From NCBI GenBank assembly GCA_028292785.1, contig JAQGLQ010000291.1, forward strand, positions 1 to 15,930: 15,930 nt of DNA. Reading direction: 5' to 3'. A model generated the notes under the pieces. That model made no database searches. It was not told where the DNA came from and saw nothing but the letters and a program-made list of their open reading frames with translations. Numbering within the stretch: the stretch's first letter is position 1; every line of letters begins with the position of its first letter. Shown here in pieces: positions 1-7,630 of the stretch. Both the position numbers and the translations under genes were made by a program. This DNA comes from Noviherbaspirillum sp. (GTDB lineage Bacteria > Pseudomonadota > Gammaproteobacteria > Burkholderiales > Burkholderiaceae).

Positions 1-600
1 CGAGAAAAACGCCTCGACGAAATCCGCCACCTGCCGATAGAAGTGCGCGCCGTTCGCACGACGGATATCGTCCATGCAGCGGGCATGCCAGGATGTGATG
101 TACTTTTCACAAAATAGTTTCTGGCGCCGTAGCGATTGCCGCTTTCCGCCGTGCGCGCCGGTGATCATCAGACGCATGGCTTCGCACAGCGCCGCCAGGT
201 GATCTTCGAGCTCGACCGCGCCGCGCAGGCGCTCGAGGCCGAGCTGCGCGAGTTCCGTGCGCAGGGCGGCGAGCGGCTTTTCATTCATGAAGCCGGCAAG
301 GTAGAGCGATGCGTAGGGATTGATCTGCGGGGTGGAGATGCTGATGAAAAGCGCGTCAAACTCTTCGCGGATGGCGAATTCATCCAGGATGCCTGCCGTC
401 AGCACCAATTTTTCCCAGGCAAGATCGAGCGGATTGTCGGGCTGCGGCGAATTCAGCGGGGGAGAATCCGCCAAGGCATCGAGCAGGGACGCATCGGGCG
501 GCGCGTACAGCAGACGCGCGATCAACGCATACATGTCGGCGCGTCCCTGCTCCTCTTCGGTCAGGGGCGCTTCTGCAATTGCGCAGAATGAATCTGTCAT
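1..600 (-). CDS. TorD/NarJ-family chaperone, partial (C-terminus beyond left edge)
   Basis: Reading leftward from the ATG at 600-598, the frame stays open for 200 codons to the window edge, so the C-terminus is missing. The family binds and protects molybdoenzyme precursors (dimethyl sulfoxide/TMAO reductase, nitrate reductase or formate dehydrogenase type) in the cytoplasm while cofactor is inserted. Visible family features, in order: an N-terminal helix with MYALIARLLYAPP, a REEFDALF element matching the usual E-(Y/F)-xx-LF, NPYASLYLAG, the EDHLAALCEAM segment equivalent to the E-x-DH motif, and a C-terminal stretch with FCEKYITSWHARC and FYRQVADFVEAFF. There is no strong Shine-Dalgarno sequence before the ATG. 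The usual partner, a molybdenum reductase or formate dehydrogenase, is not in the window and may lie to the left. The family call is from recalled motifs; which enzyme it serves is unknown. Confidence 0.72.
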   Translation of the reverse strand, partial: MTDSFCAIAEAPLTEEEQGRADMYALIARLLYAPPDASLLDALADSPPLNSPQPDNPLDLAWEKLVLTAGILDEFAIREEFDALFISISTPQINPYASLYLAGFMNEKPLAALRTELAQLGLERLRGAVELEDHLAALCEAMRLMITGAHGGKRQSLRRQKLFCEKYITSWHARCMDDIRRANGAHFYRQVADFVEAFFS

Positions 601-721
601 GTGGGTCAGCGTGGTGAACGCATGACCGTCCGGTGCCGATTGGCAAGACCGGCCGCGCCATGCGGTTGAGTCAAAGTGTTAACTCTGAACCAACTTCCGC
701 CAAAAAGTTCGTCGTCGAATA

Positions 722-736
722 TTTATCGCCGATAAA
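722..736. promoter_or_regulatory. AT-rich inverted repeat between livF and the torD-like gene
   Basis: Perfect 6-bp arms TTTATC and GATAAA flank a 3-nt centre GCC, starting 7 nt after the livF stop codon on the minus strand. It could be a weak hairpin at the end of the liv message or a protein-binding site ahead of the torD-like gene. No T-run follows on the minus strand, so a standard intrinsic terminator is not supported. The rest of the gap 601-742 shows no convincing promoter. Confidence 0.25.
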
Positions 737-742
737 GCAGGT

Positions 743-1489
743 TCAGACGGCGTTCCTGGCAAGCCCGAGATAGGTCTGGATCACTTTCGGATTGCCCGCG
801 AGTTCGGCCGCCGGACCATCGAGGACCATGTCGCCGGTTTCCAGCACATAGGCATGGTCCGCCACCTGCAGTGCCGCGCGCGCATTCTGCTCGACCAGAA
901 GGATCGCCACGCCTGTTTCCTTCAGGCGCACGATGATCCGGAAAATCTCCTTGACGATCAGCGGCGCGAGGCCGAGGCTCGGCTCATCCAGCATCAGCAG
1001 TAGCGGTCTGGCCATCAACGCGCGTCCCAGCGCGAGCATCTGGCGCTCGCCGCCGGACAACGTGCCGGCATCCTGCCCGCGTCTTTCCTTCAGCCGCGGA
1101 AACAGGTCATAGACCACCGCCATCTGATCCGAGTAATTCTTTTCGCGCGCCTTGTAGCGTCGATAGGCGCCGAGCAACAGATTGTCTTCTACGCTCATGG
1201 CGGCGAACAGCTCGCGGTTTTCCGGGACCAGGCACATGCCCTGCGCGACGCGATCCTCGACGGCGACACCGGCCATGTCCCGTCCAAGCAGGCGCACACT
1301 GCCGCGCAGCGCGCCATTGGCCGGCAGGGCGCCGGCCAGCGCATTGAGCATGGTGGATTTGCCGGCGCCGTTGGGGCCGATGATGGTCACGATCTGGCCC
1401 GCGCCTACCGTCAGGCGCGCGCCATGCAGCGCCTCGACCTTGCCATAGGCCACGTGCAGATCCCGGACTTCGAGTATGGGAACGGTCAT
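743..1489 (-). CDS. livF: LIV/HAAT-type ABC importer ATP-binding protein LivF
   Basis: Cytoplasmic ATPase that, with the LivG domain, drives import by the LIV-type (branched-chain amino acid/amide/aromatic acid) transporter. In the 248-residue form, Walker A GPNGAGKST is at about 38-46, the ABC signature LSGGE at 144-148, Walker B LLLMLDEP around 163-170, and the switch region reads LLVEQN, with Gln-Asn as is usual in LivF. The end TYLGLARNAV fits the family. I chose the ATG at 1489 because AAGGA lies 8 nt upstream (1502-1498) and the length suits LivF (about 235-250 residues). An in-frame ATG at 1525 adds 12 residues and overlaps the upstream stop as ATGA, but has no Shine-Dalgarno sequence; both could be used. 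It is the last gene of the operon. Substrate cannot be read from the ATPase. Confidence 0.93.
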   Translation of the reverse strand: MTVPILEVRDLHVAYGKVEALHGARLTVGAGQIVTIIGPNGAGKSTMLNALAGALPANGALRGSVRLLGRDMAGVAVEDRVAQGMCLVPENRELFAAMSVEDNLLLGAYRRYKAREKNYSDQMAVVYDLFPRLKERRGQDAGTLSGGERQMLALGRALMARPLLLMLDEPSLGLAPLIVKEIFRIIVRLKETGVAILLVEQNARAALQVADHAYVLETGDMVLDGPAAELAGNPKVIQTYLGLARNAV

Positions 1490-1497
1490 GGCGGATG

Positions 1498-1502
1498 TCC
1501 TT
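1498..1502 (-). promoter_or_regulatory. Ribosome-binding site deciding the livF start
   Basis: AAGGA on the minus strand sits 8 nt before the ATG at 1489. The upstream alternative ATG at 1525 has no such sequence, so this site favours the shorter LivF. Confidence 0.55.
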
Positions 1503-1521
1503 GAATGTGTGCGCTCGTCTG

Positions 1522-3309
1522 TCATTCGACGCCGCCGAGATAGGCTTCGAGCACGGCCGGGTCACGCTGCACGTCGGCCGGCAATCCCTGCGCGATGCGG
1601 GTGCCGAATTCCATCACCACCAAGCGGTCGGTGAGGTTCATGACGAAATCCATGTCATGCTCGACCAGCAGGATGCTCATGCCTTCGGCCTTCAGTTTGC
1701 GCAACAATTCGGCGAGCGCCTGCTTCTCCTGGTAGCGCAGGCCGGCGGCGGGTTCATCAAGCAACAGCAAGGCCGGATCGCAGCAGAGCGCGCGGGCGAT
1801 TTCCAGTATGCGCTGCTGTCCCAGCGCCAGGCTGCCGGCTTCTTCGTACAGCAGCGCGCCGAGGCCCACTCTTTCGAGCTGCCGGCCTGCCTCGAACAGC
1901 AGGGCTTGCTCTTCCGACTTGTTCAGCCGGACCATGCTGGTGGCGATGCCGGCGATGTCGCCATGCGTTCCGCGCAGGTGCGCGCCGAGCGCGACGTTTT
2001 CGAGCACGCTCATGCCGGGCAGCAGCCGTACATGCTGGAAGGTGCGCGCGATGCCCCGGCGCACGATCTCGCGCGACGGCAGGCCGTCGATGCGCTGCAA
2101 TCCCGTTCCGAAACGGATCTCCCCCCGGGTCAGCGGCAGCACGCCGGTGACGAGATTGAACATCGTCGATTTGCCGGCGCCGTTGGGGCCGATCAGGCCG
2201 ACGATTTCGCCCGCATTGACGCTGAACTCCATGTCGTTGACCGCCACCAGTCCGCCGAATTCCTTGCGCGCCTTGTCGACTAGCAGCACGGTTTCGCCGT
2301 TACGCGGCTTGGGCCGCATCCGCAACGCGGGCGCGGATTGCGGCGCGAGCGCGTCGGGCGACTGCCGGAATCTGCTGCGGATGAAGGGCCACAGGCCCTC
2401 TTGGGCGCGCTGCAGCAGCAACACCATCAGGATACCGAAAACGATCAATTCGAAATTGCCGCTGGTGCCCAGTAACGCCGGCAGGATGGATTGCAACTGC
2501 TCCTTCAGCAAGGTCAGCAGCGTCGCGCCTAGTATCGCTCCCCACACATAACCCGCGCCGCCGACCACCGCCATGAACAGATACTCGATGCCGGCATTGA
2601 GGCCGAAGGGCGTCGGGTTCACGGCGCGCTGCATATGCGCGTACAGCCAGCCCGATATGCAGGCCAGCAAGGCCGCGAGCACGAAGATCGCGATCTTCAT
2701 CCACGCAGTGTTGACGCCCATGGCTTCCGCCATCACGCCGCCGCCCTTGAGCGCGCGGATGGCGCGGCCGGGCCGCGAGTTCAGCAGGTTCCGCAGCGCA
2801 ATCACCGCAAGGATGACCACCAGCCAGATCAGGAAATACATCTGGCGTCCGCTGTGCAGCGTGAGGCCGAAGACATCGACCGGGGGGATGCCGTTGATGC
2901 CGTCGTATTTGCCGAGCAGGTCGAGATTGCCGAACAGATAGAACAGCGACAGACCCCAGGCTATCGTGCCGAGCGGCAGGTAATGTCCGGACAGCCGCAT
3001 GGTGATGGCACCGATCAACAACGCGGTGGCGGCGGTGACCGCCAGGCCGGCGAACAGCCCCATCCAGGGCGACATGCCGAGATGGGTGCTCAGCCAGGCG
3101 GTCGAATAGGCGCCGAGGCCGACGAACGCGGCCTGGCCGAACGAGGTCAGGCCGGCCACCCCGGTCAACAGCACCAGCCCGAGCGCGACGATGGAATACA
3201 GGCCGATGTAATTGGCCAGCGTGATCCAGAACTCGGGCGTCGGCAACAGCGGCAGCGCGACGAGTGCCGCGACGAAGAGCGCGAAGCGCAACGAGGTTCG
3301 CTTCATCAT
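1522..3309 (-). CDS. LivM-LivG fusion: LIV/HAAT-type ABC importer permease plus ATPase
   Basis: One 595-residue chain joins the inner-membrane permease LivM (about 1-310, multiple hydrophobic segments, with the LivM-type SFGQAAFVGLGAY near 56-68 and a cytoplasmic coupling loop GRAIRALKGGG...AEAMGVN near 181-200) to a LivG ATPase (about 338-595) through a charged, proline-rich linker (about 311-337). ATPase motifs: Walker A GPNGAGKST 374-382, signature-like LALGQQ 494-499, Walker B LLLLDEP 514-520, switch His551. LALGQQ in place of LSGGQ is usual for LivG. AGGAGG at 3319-3314 precedes two adjacent ATGs; spacing is 4 nt to the first (3309, overlapping the livH stop as ATGA) and 7 nt to the second (3306), so the true start may be one residue later. 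Fused LivMG proteins are known in proteobacteria. Works with LivH, LivF and the binding protein. Confidence 0.93.
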   Translation of the reverse strand: MMKRTSLRFALFVAALVALPLLPTPEFWITLANYIGLYSIVALGLVLLTGVAGLTSFGQAAFVGLGAYSTAWLSTHLGMSPWMGLFAGLAVTAATALLIGAITMRLSGHYLPLGTIAWGLSLFYLFGNLDLLGKYDGINGIPPVDVFGLTLHSGRQMYFLIWLVVILAVIALRNLLNSRPGRAIRALKGGGVMAEAMGVNTAWMKIAIFVLAALLACISGWLYAHMQRAVNPTPFGLNAGIEYLFMAVVGGAGYVWGAILGATLLTLLKEQLQSILPALLGTSGNFELIVFGILMVLLLQRAQEGLWPFIRSRFRQSPDALAPQSAPALRMRPKPRNGETVLLVDKARKEFGGLVAVNDMEFSVNAGEIVGLIGPNGAGKSTMFNLVTGVLPLTRGEIRFGTGLQRIDGLPSREIVRRGIARTFQHVRLLPGMSVLENVALGAHLRGTHGDIAGIATSMVRLNKSEEQALLFEAGRQLERVGLGALLYEEAGSLALGQQRILEIARALCCDPALLLLDEPAAGLRYQEKQALAELLRKLKAEGMSILLVEHDMDFVMNLTDRLVVMEFGTRIAQGLPADVQRDPAVLEAYLGGVE

Positions 3310-4361
3310 TCATCCTCCTCGTCGACATGCTTCGAGGTCAGCGAGCGCCACAGCAGGACCGGGATGATGAGGGTGAACACGATGACTTCCTTGAACGCAC
3401 TGGCCCAGAACGAAGAATAGGATTCAAGCAGGCCGACCAGCACCGCGCCGCCGGCCGCGATCGGGTAGCTCGCCAGACCGCCGATGATCGCGCCGACAAA
3501 GCCCTTCAGTCCGATCAGAAAGCCGCTGTCGTAATACACGGTCGTGAGCGGTGCGATCAGCACGCCGCACAGCGCACCCATCAGCGCCGCCAGCGTAAAG
3601 GCGAGGCGGCCGGCCGAGGTCGTGCCGATGCCGACCAGGCGCGCGCCGAGCCGGTTGACCGCGGTGGCGCGCAACGCTTTGCCCGACAGCGTGCGTTCGA
3701 AATAGAGATAGAGCGCAACGATCAGCGCGACCGATACGGCGACGATGACGAGGCTCTGGCCGGTGATCGAGAGCGCGCCGATCTCGAAACGCGCGTCGGA
3801 AAACGGCGTGGTGCGCGAGCCCTCCGCGCCGAACATGACGAGACCGATGCCGAGCAGCGCGAGATGCACGCCGACGGCGACGATCAGCAGCACCAGCGTG
3901 CTCGCTTCCGCCAGCGGCTGGAACGCGAGGCGATAGATCATCGGTCCCATCGGGGCCACGATCGCCAGCGTCAGCGCGATCTGCAGGACCATCGGCAAGG
4001 CGGCTCCATCGAGATTTTTCGCACACAGATAGACCGCTGCCGGGAACAGGATGAATTTTGCGGCCGCCAGCGGAATGCTGCGCCGTGCGTTGCGCCGACC
4101 GTCGGCGTTACGCAATGCCGAGGCCGCCTGTGCAATGAATGCGAGCGCACCGAGCGCCGCCAGCAAGGTCGCCGAATGCGGAAATTTTCCAGCCTGCACG
4201 GCCGCGAGCGTCAGGGCGCCGAAGGCCACGAACTCGCCTTGCGGGATGAAGATCACGCGGGTGACTGAAAACACCAGCACCAGCGCGAGCGCCAGCAGCG
4301 CATAAACAGCACCGCCGGTGACGCCGTCCTGCATCAGGATGGCGGCGATTGATAGATCCAT
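3306..4361 (-). CDS. livH: LIV/HAAT-type ABC importer permease LivH
   Basis: Integral inner-membrane permease that forms the translocation channel with the LivM domain. The N-terminus has the LivH pattern: AILMQDGVTGGAVYALLALA, then FSVTRVIFIPQGEFVAFGA (residues about 7-50). The C-terminal half carries the conserved cytoplasmic loop GKALRATAVNRLGARLVGI near 227-245 and the GLKGFVGAIIGGL segment near 284-296. At 351 residues it is longer than the usual 290-310; the extra length lies around residues 60-130, where a basic segment (RNADGRRNARR) is followed by an added hydrophobic stretch. A weak AGAGAA lies before the ATG. It overlaps the LivMG gene by 4 nt, suggesting translational coupling. A terminator-like hairpin lies only 20 nt upstream, so its level is probably set below that of the binding protein. 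Confidence 0.92.
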   Translation of the reverse strand: MDLSIAAILMQDGVTGGAVYALLALALVLVFSVTRVIFIPQGEFVAFGALTLAAVQAGKFPHSATLLAALGALAFIAQAASALRNADGRRNARRSIPLAAAKFILFPAAVYLCAKNLDGAALPMVLQIALTLAIVAPMGPMIYRLAFQPLAEASTLVLLIVAVGVHLALLGIGLVMFGAEGSRTTPFSDARFEIGALSITGQSLVIVAVSVALIVALYLYFERTLSGKALRATAVNRLGARLVGIGTTSAGRLAFTLAALMGALCGVLIAPLTTVYYDSGFLIGLKGFVGAIIGGLASYPIAAGGAVLVGLLESYSSFWASAFKEVIVFTLIIPVLLWRSLTSKHVDEEDE

Positions 4362-4380
4362 TTCGATTCTCTAAGACCGG

Positions 4381-4416
4381 AAAAATGAAAAGGCACGATG
4401 GATGTCGCGCCTTTTC
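4381..4416 (-). terminator. Intrinsic terminator/attenuator-like hairpin between the binding-protein gene and livH
   Basis: On the minus strand GAAAAGGC (4416-4409) pairs with GCCTTTTC (4394-4387). Inside, CGA pairs with TCG across a single mismatch. The stem is followed directly by ATTTTT (4386-4381). Stem plus T-run matches an intrinsic terminator reading from the binding-protein gene towards livH. livH starts only 20 nt further on without a strong own promoter in between, so partial termination (attenuation) is more likely than a full stop. Confidence 0.6.
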
Positions 4417-4441
4417 GGCGATGTGAGGTGCTTTACGCTCC

Positions 4442-4494
4442 TTCCCCCTCGGGGAGGAACGTTCCTGGATGCTTATCCCGGGAAGTTACTTCCC
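4442..4494 (-). promoter_or_regulatory. Cluster of GC-rich inverted repeats at the 3' end of the binding-protein gene
   Basis: Three self-complementary elements lie close together. GGGAAG-TTA-CTTCCC at 4480-4494 has the binding-protein stop codon as its loop. AGGAACGTTCCT at 4455-4466 is a perfect 12-bp palindrome. TTCC-C-CC...GG-A-GGAA at 4442-4459 is an imperfect hairpin that shares bases with the palindrome. Such structures at the 3' end of a receptor gene commonly protect its mRNA from exonucleases; that role is inferred here. Confidence 0.45.
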
Positions 4495-5649
4495 CTCCCC
4501 CGCCAGCTTCCACTTCCCATTGGCAATCTGCACCATCACGCGGCCGCGCTGGTCAAGTCCGAGGTGGTCGTTTGGACCCATGTTCACCACGCCATGCGAA
4601 ACCGGCAGGTTCTTGATGCCTTCAATGGAATCGCGCAAGGCCTTGCGGAACTCCTTCGTGCCGGGTTGCGCTTTCTTCAGCGCTTCCGGTGCGGCGGCGT
4701 TCAGCAACTGGCCGGCATCCCAGGCATGGCCGCCGAAAGTGGATACCGATCCTGCGCCATACACTTTCTCGTAGGCAGTCTTGTAAGCCATCGCGGATTT
4801 CTTCACCGGATTCGAGTCGGACAGCTGCTCGGCGACCAGCAGTGGGCCGGACGGCAGCCACGTGCCTTCGCAGTCCTTGCCGCACACGCGCAGGAAGTCG
4901 TTGTTGGCGACGCCGTGGGTCTGGTAGATCCGGCCCTTGTAGCCGCGCTCCTTCAGCGTCTTCTGCGGCAGGGCGGCCGGCGTACCGGAGCCGGCGATGA
5001 ATACGGCGTCGGGATTGGCGGCCATGATTTTCAGGATCTGGCCGGTCACCGATGTATCGGGGCGGGCGAAACGTTCATTGGCGACGACCTTGATCTTGCG
5101 CAGCTCGGCCAGCTTGCTGAACTCGCGGTACCAGCCTTCGCCGTAGGCATCGTTGAAGCCGATGAAGGCGACCGTCTTCACGCCGTTGTCCGCCATATGG
5201 CTGGTGATCGCGGTCGACATGTGGGAATCGTTTTGCGGCGTCTTGAAGACCCACTGGCGACGCGCGTCGACCGGCTCGACAATGGAGGCCGAGGCGGCCA
5301 TCGTGATCATCGGCGTGCCGGATTCCGCAGCGATATCGATCATCGCCAGCGAGTTCGGCGTCACTGTCGAACCGATCAGCAGATCGACCTTGTCCTCGGA
5401 CACCAGCTTGCGCGCATTCTTGACCGCGGTTGTCGTATCGGTGGCGTCGTCGAGCACGATGTATTCGACGGTCTTGCCGGCGATCTGCTTCGGCAGTAGC
5501 GCGAATGTATTTTTTTCGGGGATGCCCAGCGATGCCGCGGGTCCCGTGGCGGAAACGCTGACGCCCACCTTGATCTGCGCCGCTGCGCCGGAGGCGAACG
5601 CGGCCGCGGCGAAGGTTGTCAAAACAGCACCCAGGTATTTCAGCTTCAT
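4486..5649 (-). CDS. LIV/HAAT-type ABC importer periplasmic substrate-binding protein (LivJ/LivK family)
   Basis: 387-residue type I periplasmic binding protein (Peripla_BP_6 class) that captures the substrate and delivers it to LivH/LivM. The signal peptide is clear: MKLKYLG, a hydrophobic Ala-rich core, then SGAAA with probable cleavage after residue 24, mature protein starting QIKVGVS. Family features include VSATGPAASLGIPEKN, IGSTVTPNS and GFNDAYGEGWYREF. Two cysteines close together (VCGKDCEG) could form a disulfide in the periplasm. AAGGGAG at 5664-5658 lies 8 nt before the ATG. First gene of the liv operon. Binding specificity cannot be read off; relatives bind branched-chain amino acids, amides or aromatic acids, and the nearby FAH-family and monooxygenase genes make an aromatic or organic acid plausible, by inference only. 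Confidence 0.92.
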   Translation of the reverse strand: MKLKYLGAVLTTFAAAAFASGAAAQIKVGVSVSATGPAASLGIPEKNTFALLPKQIAGKTVEYIVLDDATDTTTAVKNARKLVSEDKVDLLIGSTVTPNSLAMIDIAAESGTPMITMAASASIVEPVDARRQWVFKTPQNDSHMSTAITSHMADNGVKTVAFIGFNDAYGEGWYREFSKLAELRKIKVVANERFARPDTSVTGQILKIMAANPDAVFIAGSGTPAALPQKTLKERGYKGRIYQTHGVANNDFLRVCGKDCEGTWLPSGPLLVAEQLSDSNPVKKSAMAYKTAYEKVYGAGSVSTFGGHAWDAGQLLNAAAPEALKKAQPGTKEFRKALRDSIEGIKNLPVSHGVVNMGPNDHLGLDQRGRVMVQIANGKWKLAGEGK

Positions 5650-5981
5650 GATTTCATCTCCCTTATTGGCATATGAGTCCGCATGCGACCCCCTTGTTGT
5701 TGCGCCTGCCCATACTACCGAAATTCGCGAAGACGATGCATGTTTTACATCTATTCCGGTTCCGGCGCGGGCGCATGCTTGCTTTGTTTGAACCGGGCGT
5801 CTTTATATCAGAACGCGAGGGAAAGTTCAGTAATCGCGGCAGGCATGGGCCTTGCTACTCGCTCGTTCACGGCTTCATATATCATGTGTTCTTGCACGCA
5901 TTTGAACCATGCCGCGTCGCGCGGCACTGGAACACCGCCTTTCCGCGATCCCGAGCCTTTCCATCCTAAGAATAAGAATTT
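5650..5981. other. Divergent intergenic region between the liv operon and the MFS gene
   Basis: 332 nt without a credible gene; short open frames here lack ribosome-binding sites and family features. It must hold leftward promoters for the liv operon and rightward ones for the MFS gene, but no hexamer pair matches the sigma-70 consensus well. A TATATC box at about 5803-5808 is a weak candidate. TGCCGCG-TCG-CGCGGCA at 5910-5926 is a perfect 7-bp hairpin, extendable by CCA/TGG with one bulged base, lying in the MFS leader. No terminator T-run follows it. Confidence 0.5.
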
Positions 5982-7619
5982 ATGTCTTCCCTGCCCCCAT
6001 CCGAACTCATGAAAGAAGAACCGGCGCCGAAGCCTGCGGCGGTATCGCTGTCGCCCTTCGATCCGCTCAAGCGTCCCGCCTTCCGGATGCTGTGGTCTGT
6101 GTGGATGACGGCCAATCTCTGCATGTGGATGAATGATGTCGCGGCGGCCTGGATGATGACCTCGCTGACGACCACACCCATTTGGGTGGCGCTGGTGCAG
6201 ACTGCGTCGACGCTGCCGGTGTTCCTGCTCGGCCTGCCGAGCGGCGCTCTGGCCGACATTCTGGATCGCCGGCGCTACTTCATCGTGACGCAATTCTGGG
6301 TGGCGGCCGTCGCTGCGCTGCTGTGCCTCGCCATCCTGTCGGACATCATCACTCCGCCCATCCTGCTCGCGCTGACGTTTCTGAACGGCATCGGGCTGGC
6401 CATGCGCTGGCCGGTGTTCGCGGCCATCGTGCCCGAACTGGTGCCGCGCAACCAGCTTCCGGTCGCGCTTGCGCTGAATGGCATCGCGATGAATGCATCG
6501 CGCATCGTCGGGCCGTTGGTGGCAGGCGCCATCATCGCCAGCGCGGGCAGCGCCTATGTATTTATCCTGAACGCCACGCTGTCGCTGATTTCGGCCTTCG
6601 TGATCATGCGCTGGAAACGCGAACAGGCCACCAACCCGCTCGGCCGCGAGCGCCTGTACAGCGCGATGCGCGTAGGCGTGCAGTTTGTCGGGCAGTCGGC
6701 AAGGTTGAAGGCGGTGCTGCTGCGCATTTTCCTTTTTTTCTTCCACTCCACCGCCTTGCTGGCGATGCTGCCGCTGGTGGCGCGCGGCCTGCAAGGCGGC
6801 GATGCGAGCACCTACACCGTGCTGCTGGCCGCGATGGGATCGGGCGCGATCGCGGCCGCCATGTTCCTGCCTCGGCTGCGCCAGGCGATGTCGCGCGACG
6901 GACTGGTGCTGCGCGGCACCGCGCTGCAGTCCGCCGCAACCGCGGTGGTGGCATTTTCTCCCAGCGTGTATGTCGCGGTGCCGGCGATGTTTTTCGCCGG
7001 CATTGCCTGGATCTCGACCGCCAACTCGCTCAGCGTATCGGCCCAGTTGGGCTTGCCGGACTGGGTACGCGCACGCGGCATGTCCATCTATCAGATGGCG
7101 ATCATGGGCGCGAGCGCGCTGGGTGCCGCGCTGTGGGGACAGGTCGCGACGCTGACGTCGGTGCAGATCAGCCTGTCGATTGCCGCCGCCACCGGCGTTC
7201 TGGCGATGCTGGGCGCGCATAAGCTGGTAAGCGACCGCAGCATCGAGGAAGACCTTACGCCGTCGCGCGAACTGAAGGCGCCGGTGGCCGATGCGCCGCC
7301 CAAGACAGGGCATGTGCATGTCACCATCGAATATCTGGTCGATCCGGCGCGGGCGGAAGACTTCCGGATACTGATGCAGGAAAGCCGTCGCAGCAGGTTG
7401 CGGCAAGGCGCACTGTCGTGGGAGCTGCTGCGCGACATCAGCGATCCGGGACGTTTCATCGAACTGGTGGTCGATGAATCATGGACCGAACACCTGCGGC
7501 GCTTCGATCGCGTGACGGCATCCGATGTCACCCTGCGCGAACGCAAGCTGGCGTTTCATATCGGCGACGAGCCGCCGGTCATTCACCGCTACGTCGCCGA
7601 TGCGGCGCCCGGCGACTGA
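5982..7619 (+). CDS. MFS_3-type transporter with C-terminal ABM-like domain
   Basis: 545-residue inner-membrane transporter of the major facilitator superfamily, MFS_3 (EntS-like) branch. About 30 cytoplasmic residues precede the first hydrophobic segment (near 34-60). The loop GLPSGALADILDRRRYF (84-100) is the motif-A equivalent with G...D-RRR. Hydrophobic segments continue to about 412. After a hydrophilic linker, residues about 444-538 form an extra soluble domain (VHVTIEYLVDP..., SWELLRDISDPGRFIELVVDESW, HLRRFDRVT) resembling antibiotic-biosynthesis-monooxygenase/ferredoxin-like folds. The start at 5982 has only a weak AAGAA upstream; the next Met at 6009 has none. The gene converges on the TetR gene with 5 nt between stop codons. 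Substrate and direction of transport unknown; export of an aromatic or a metabolite linked to the adjacent operon is a guess. Confidence 0.85.
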   Translation: MSSLPPSELMKEEPAPKPAAVSLSPFDPLKRPAFRMLWSVWMTANLCMWMNDVAAAWMMTSLTTTPIWVALVQTASTLPVFLLGLPSGALADILDRRRYFIVTQFWVAAVAALLCLAILSDIITPPILLALTFLNGIGLAMRWPVFAAIVPELVPRNQLPVALALNGIAMNASRIVGPLVAGAIIASAGSAYVFILNATLSLISAFVIMRWKREQATNPLGRERLYSAMRVGVQFVGQSARLKAVLLRIFLFFFHSTALLAMLPLVARGLQGGDASTYTVLLAAMGSGAIAAAMFLPRLRQAMSRDGLVLRGTALQSAATAVVAFSPSVYVAVPAMFFAGIAWISTANSLSVSAQLGLPDWVRARGMSIYQMAIMGASALGAALWGQVATLTSVQISLSIAAATGVLAMLGAHKLVSDRSIEEDLTPSRELKAPVADAPPKTGHVHVTIEYLVDPARAEDFRILMQESRRSRLRQGALSWELLRDISDPGRFIELVVDESWTEHLRRFDRVTASDVTLRERKLAFHIGDEPPVIHRYVADAAPGD

Positions 7620-7630
7620 GGCGGTCAGTC
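7614..7630. repeat. Inverted repeat containing the stop codons of two convergent genes
   Basis: GACTGA and TCAGTC flank GGCGG. The left arm ends with the MFS stop TGA, and the right arm begins with the regulator's stop (TGA on the minus strand). With only 5 nt between the genes, this is the only structured element available to end either message; it has no T-run. Confidence 0.4.

Noticed and set aside
136..591. 151-codon plus-strand open frame near the left edge
   Set aside because: Overlaps the TorD-like chaperone reading on the minus strand, which carries family motifs and stays open to the edge.
1495..2283. 262-codon plus-strand open frame over livMG
   Set aside because: Antisense of the LivG part, whose Walker and signature motifs are intact on the minus strand.
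3264..4268. 334-codon plus-strand open frame over livH
   Set aside because: Antisense shadow of LivH; composition dominated by Arg, Asp, Gln and His without structure.
4402..5499. 365-codon plus-strand open frame over the binding-protein gene
   Set aside because: The minus strand encodes a full-length secreted binding protein with signal peptide and ribosome-binding site.
5808..7406. 532-codon open frame on the minus strand
   Set aside because: It lies antisense to the clear MFS gene, and its product is rich in Arg, His and Gln with no recognisable family, as expected from the reverse strand of GC-rich coding DNA.
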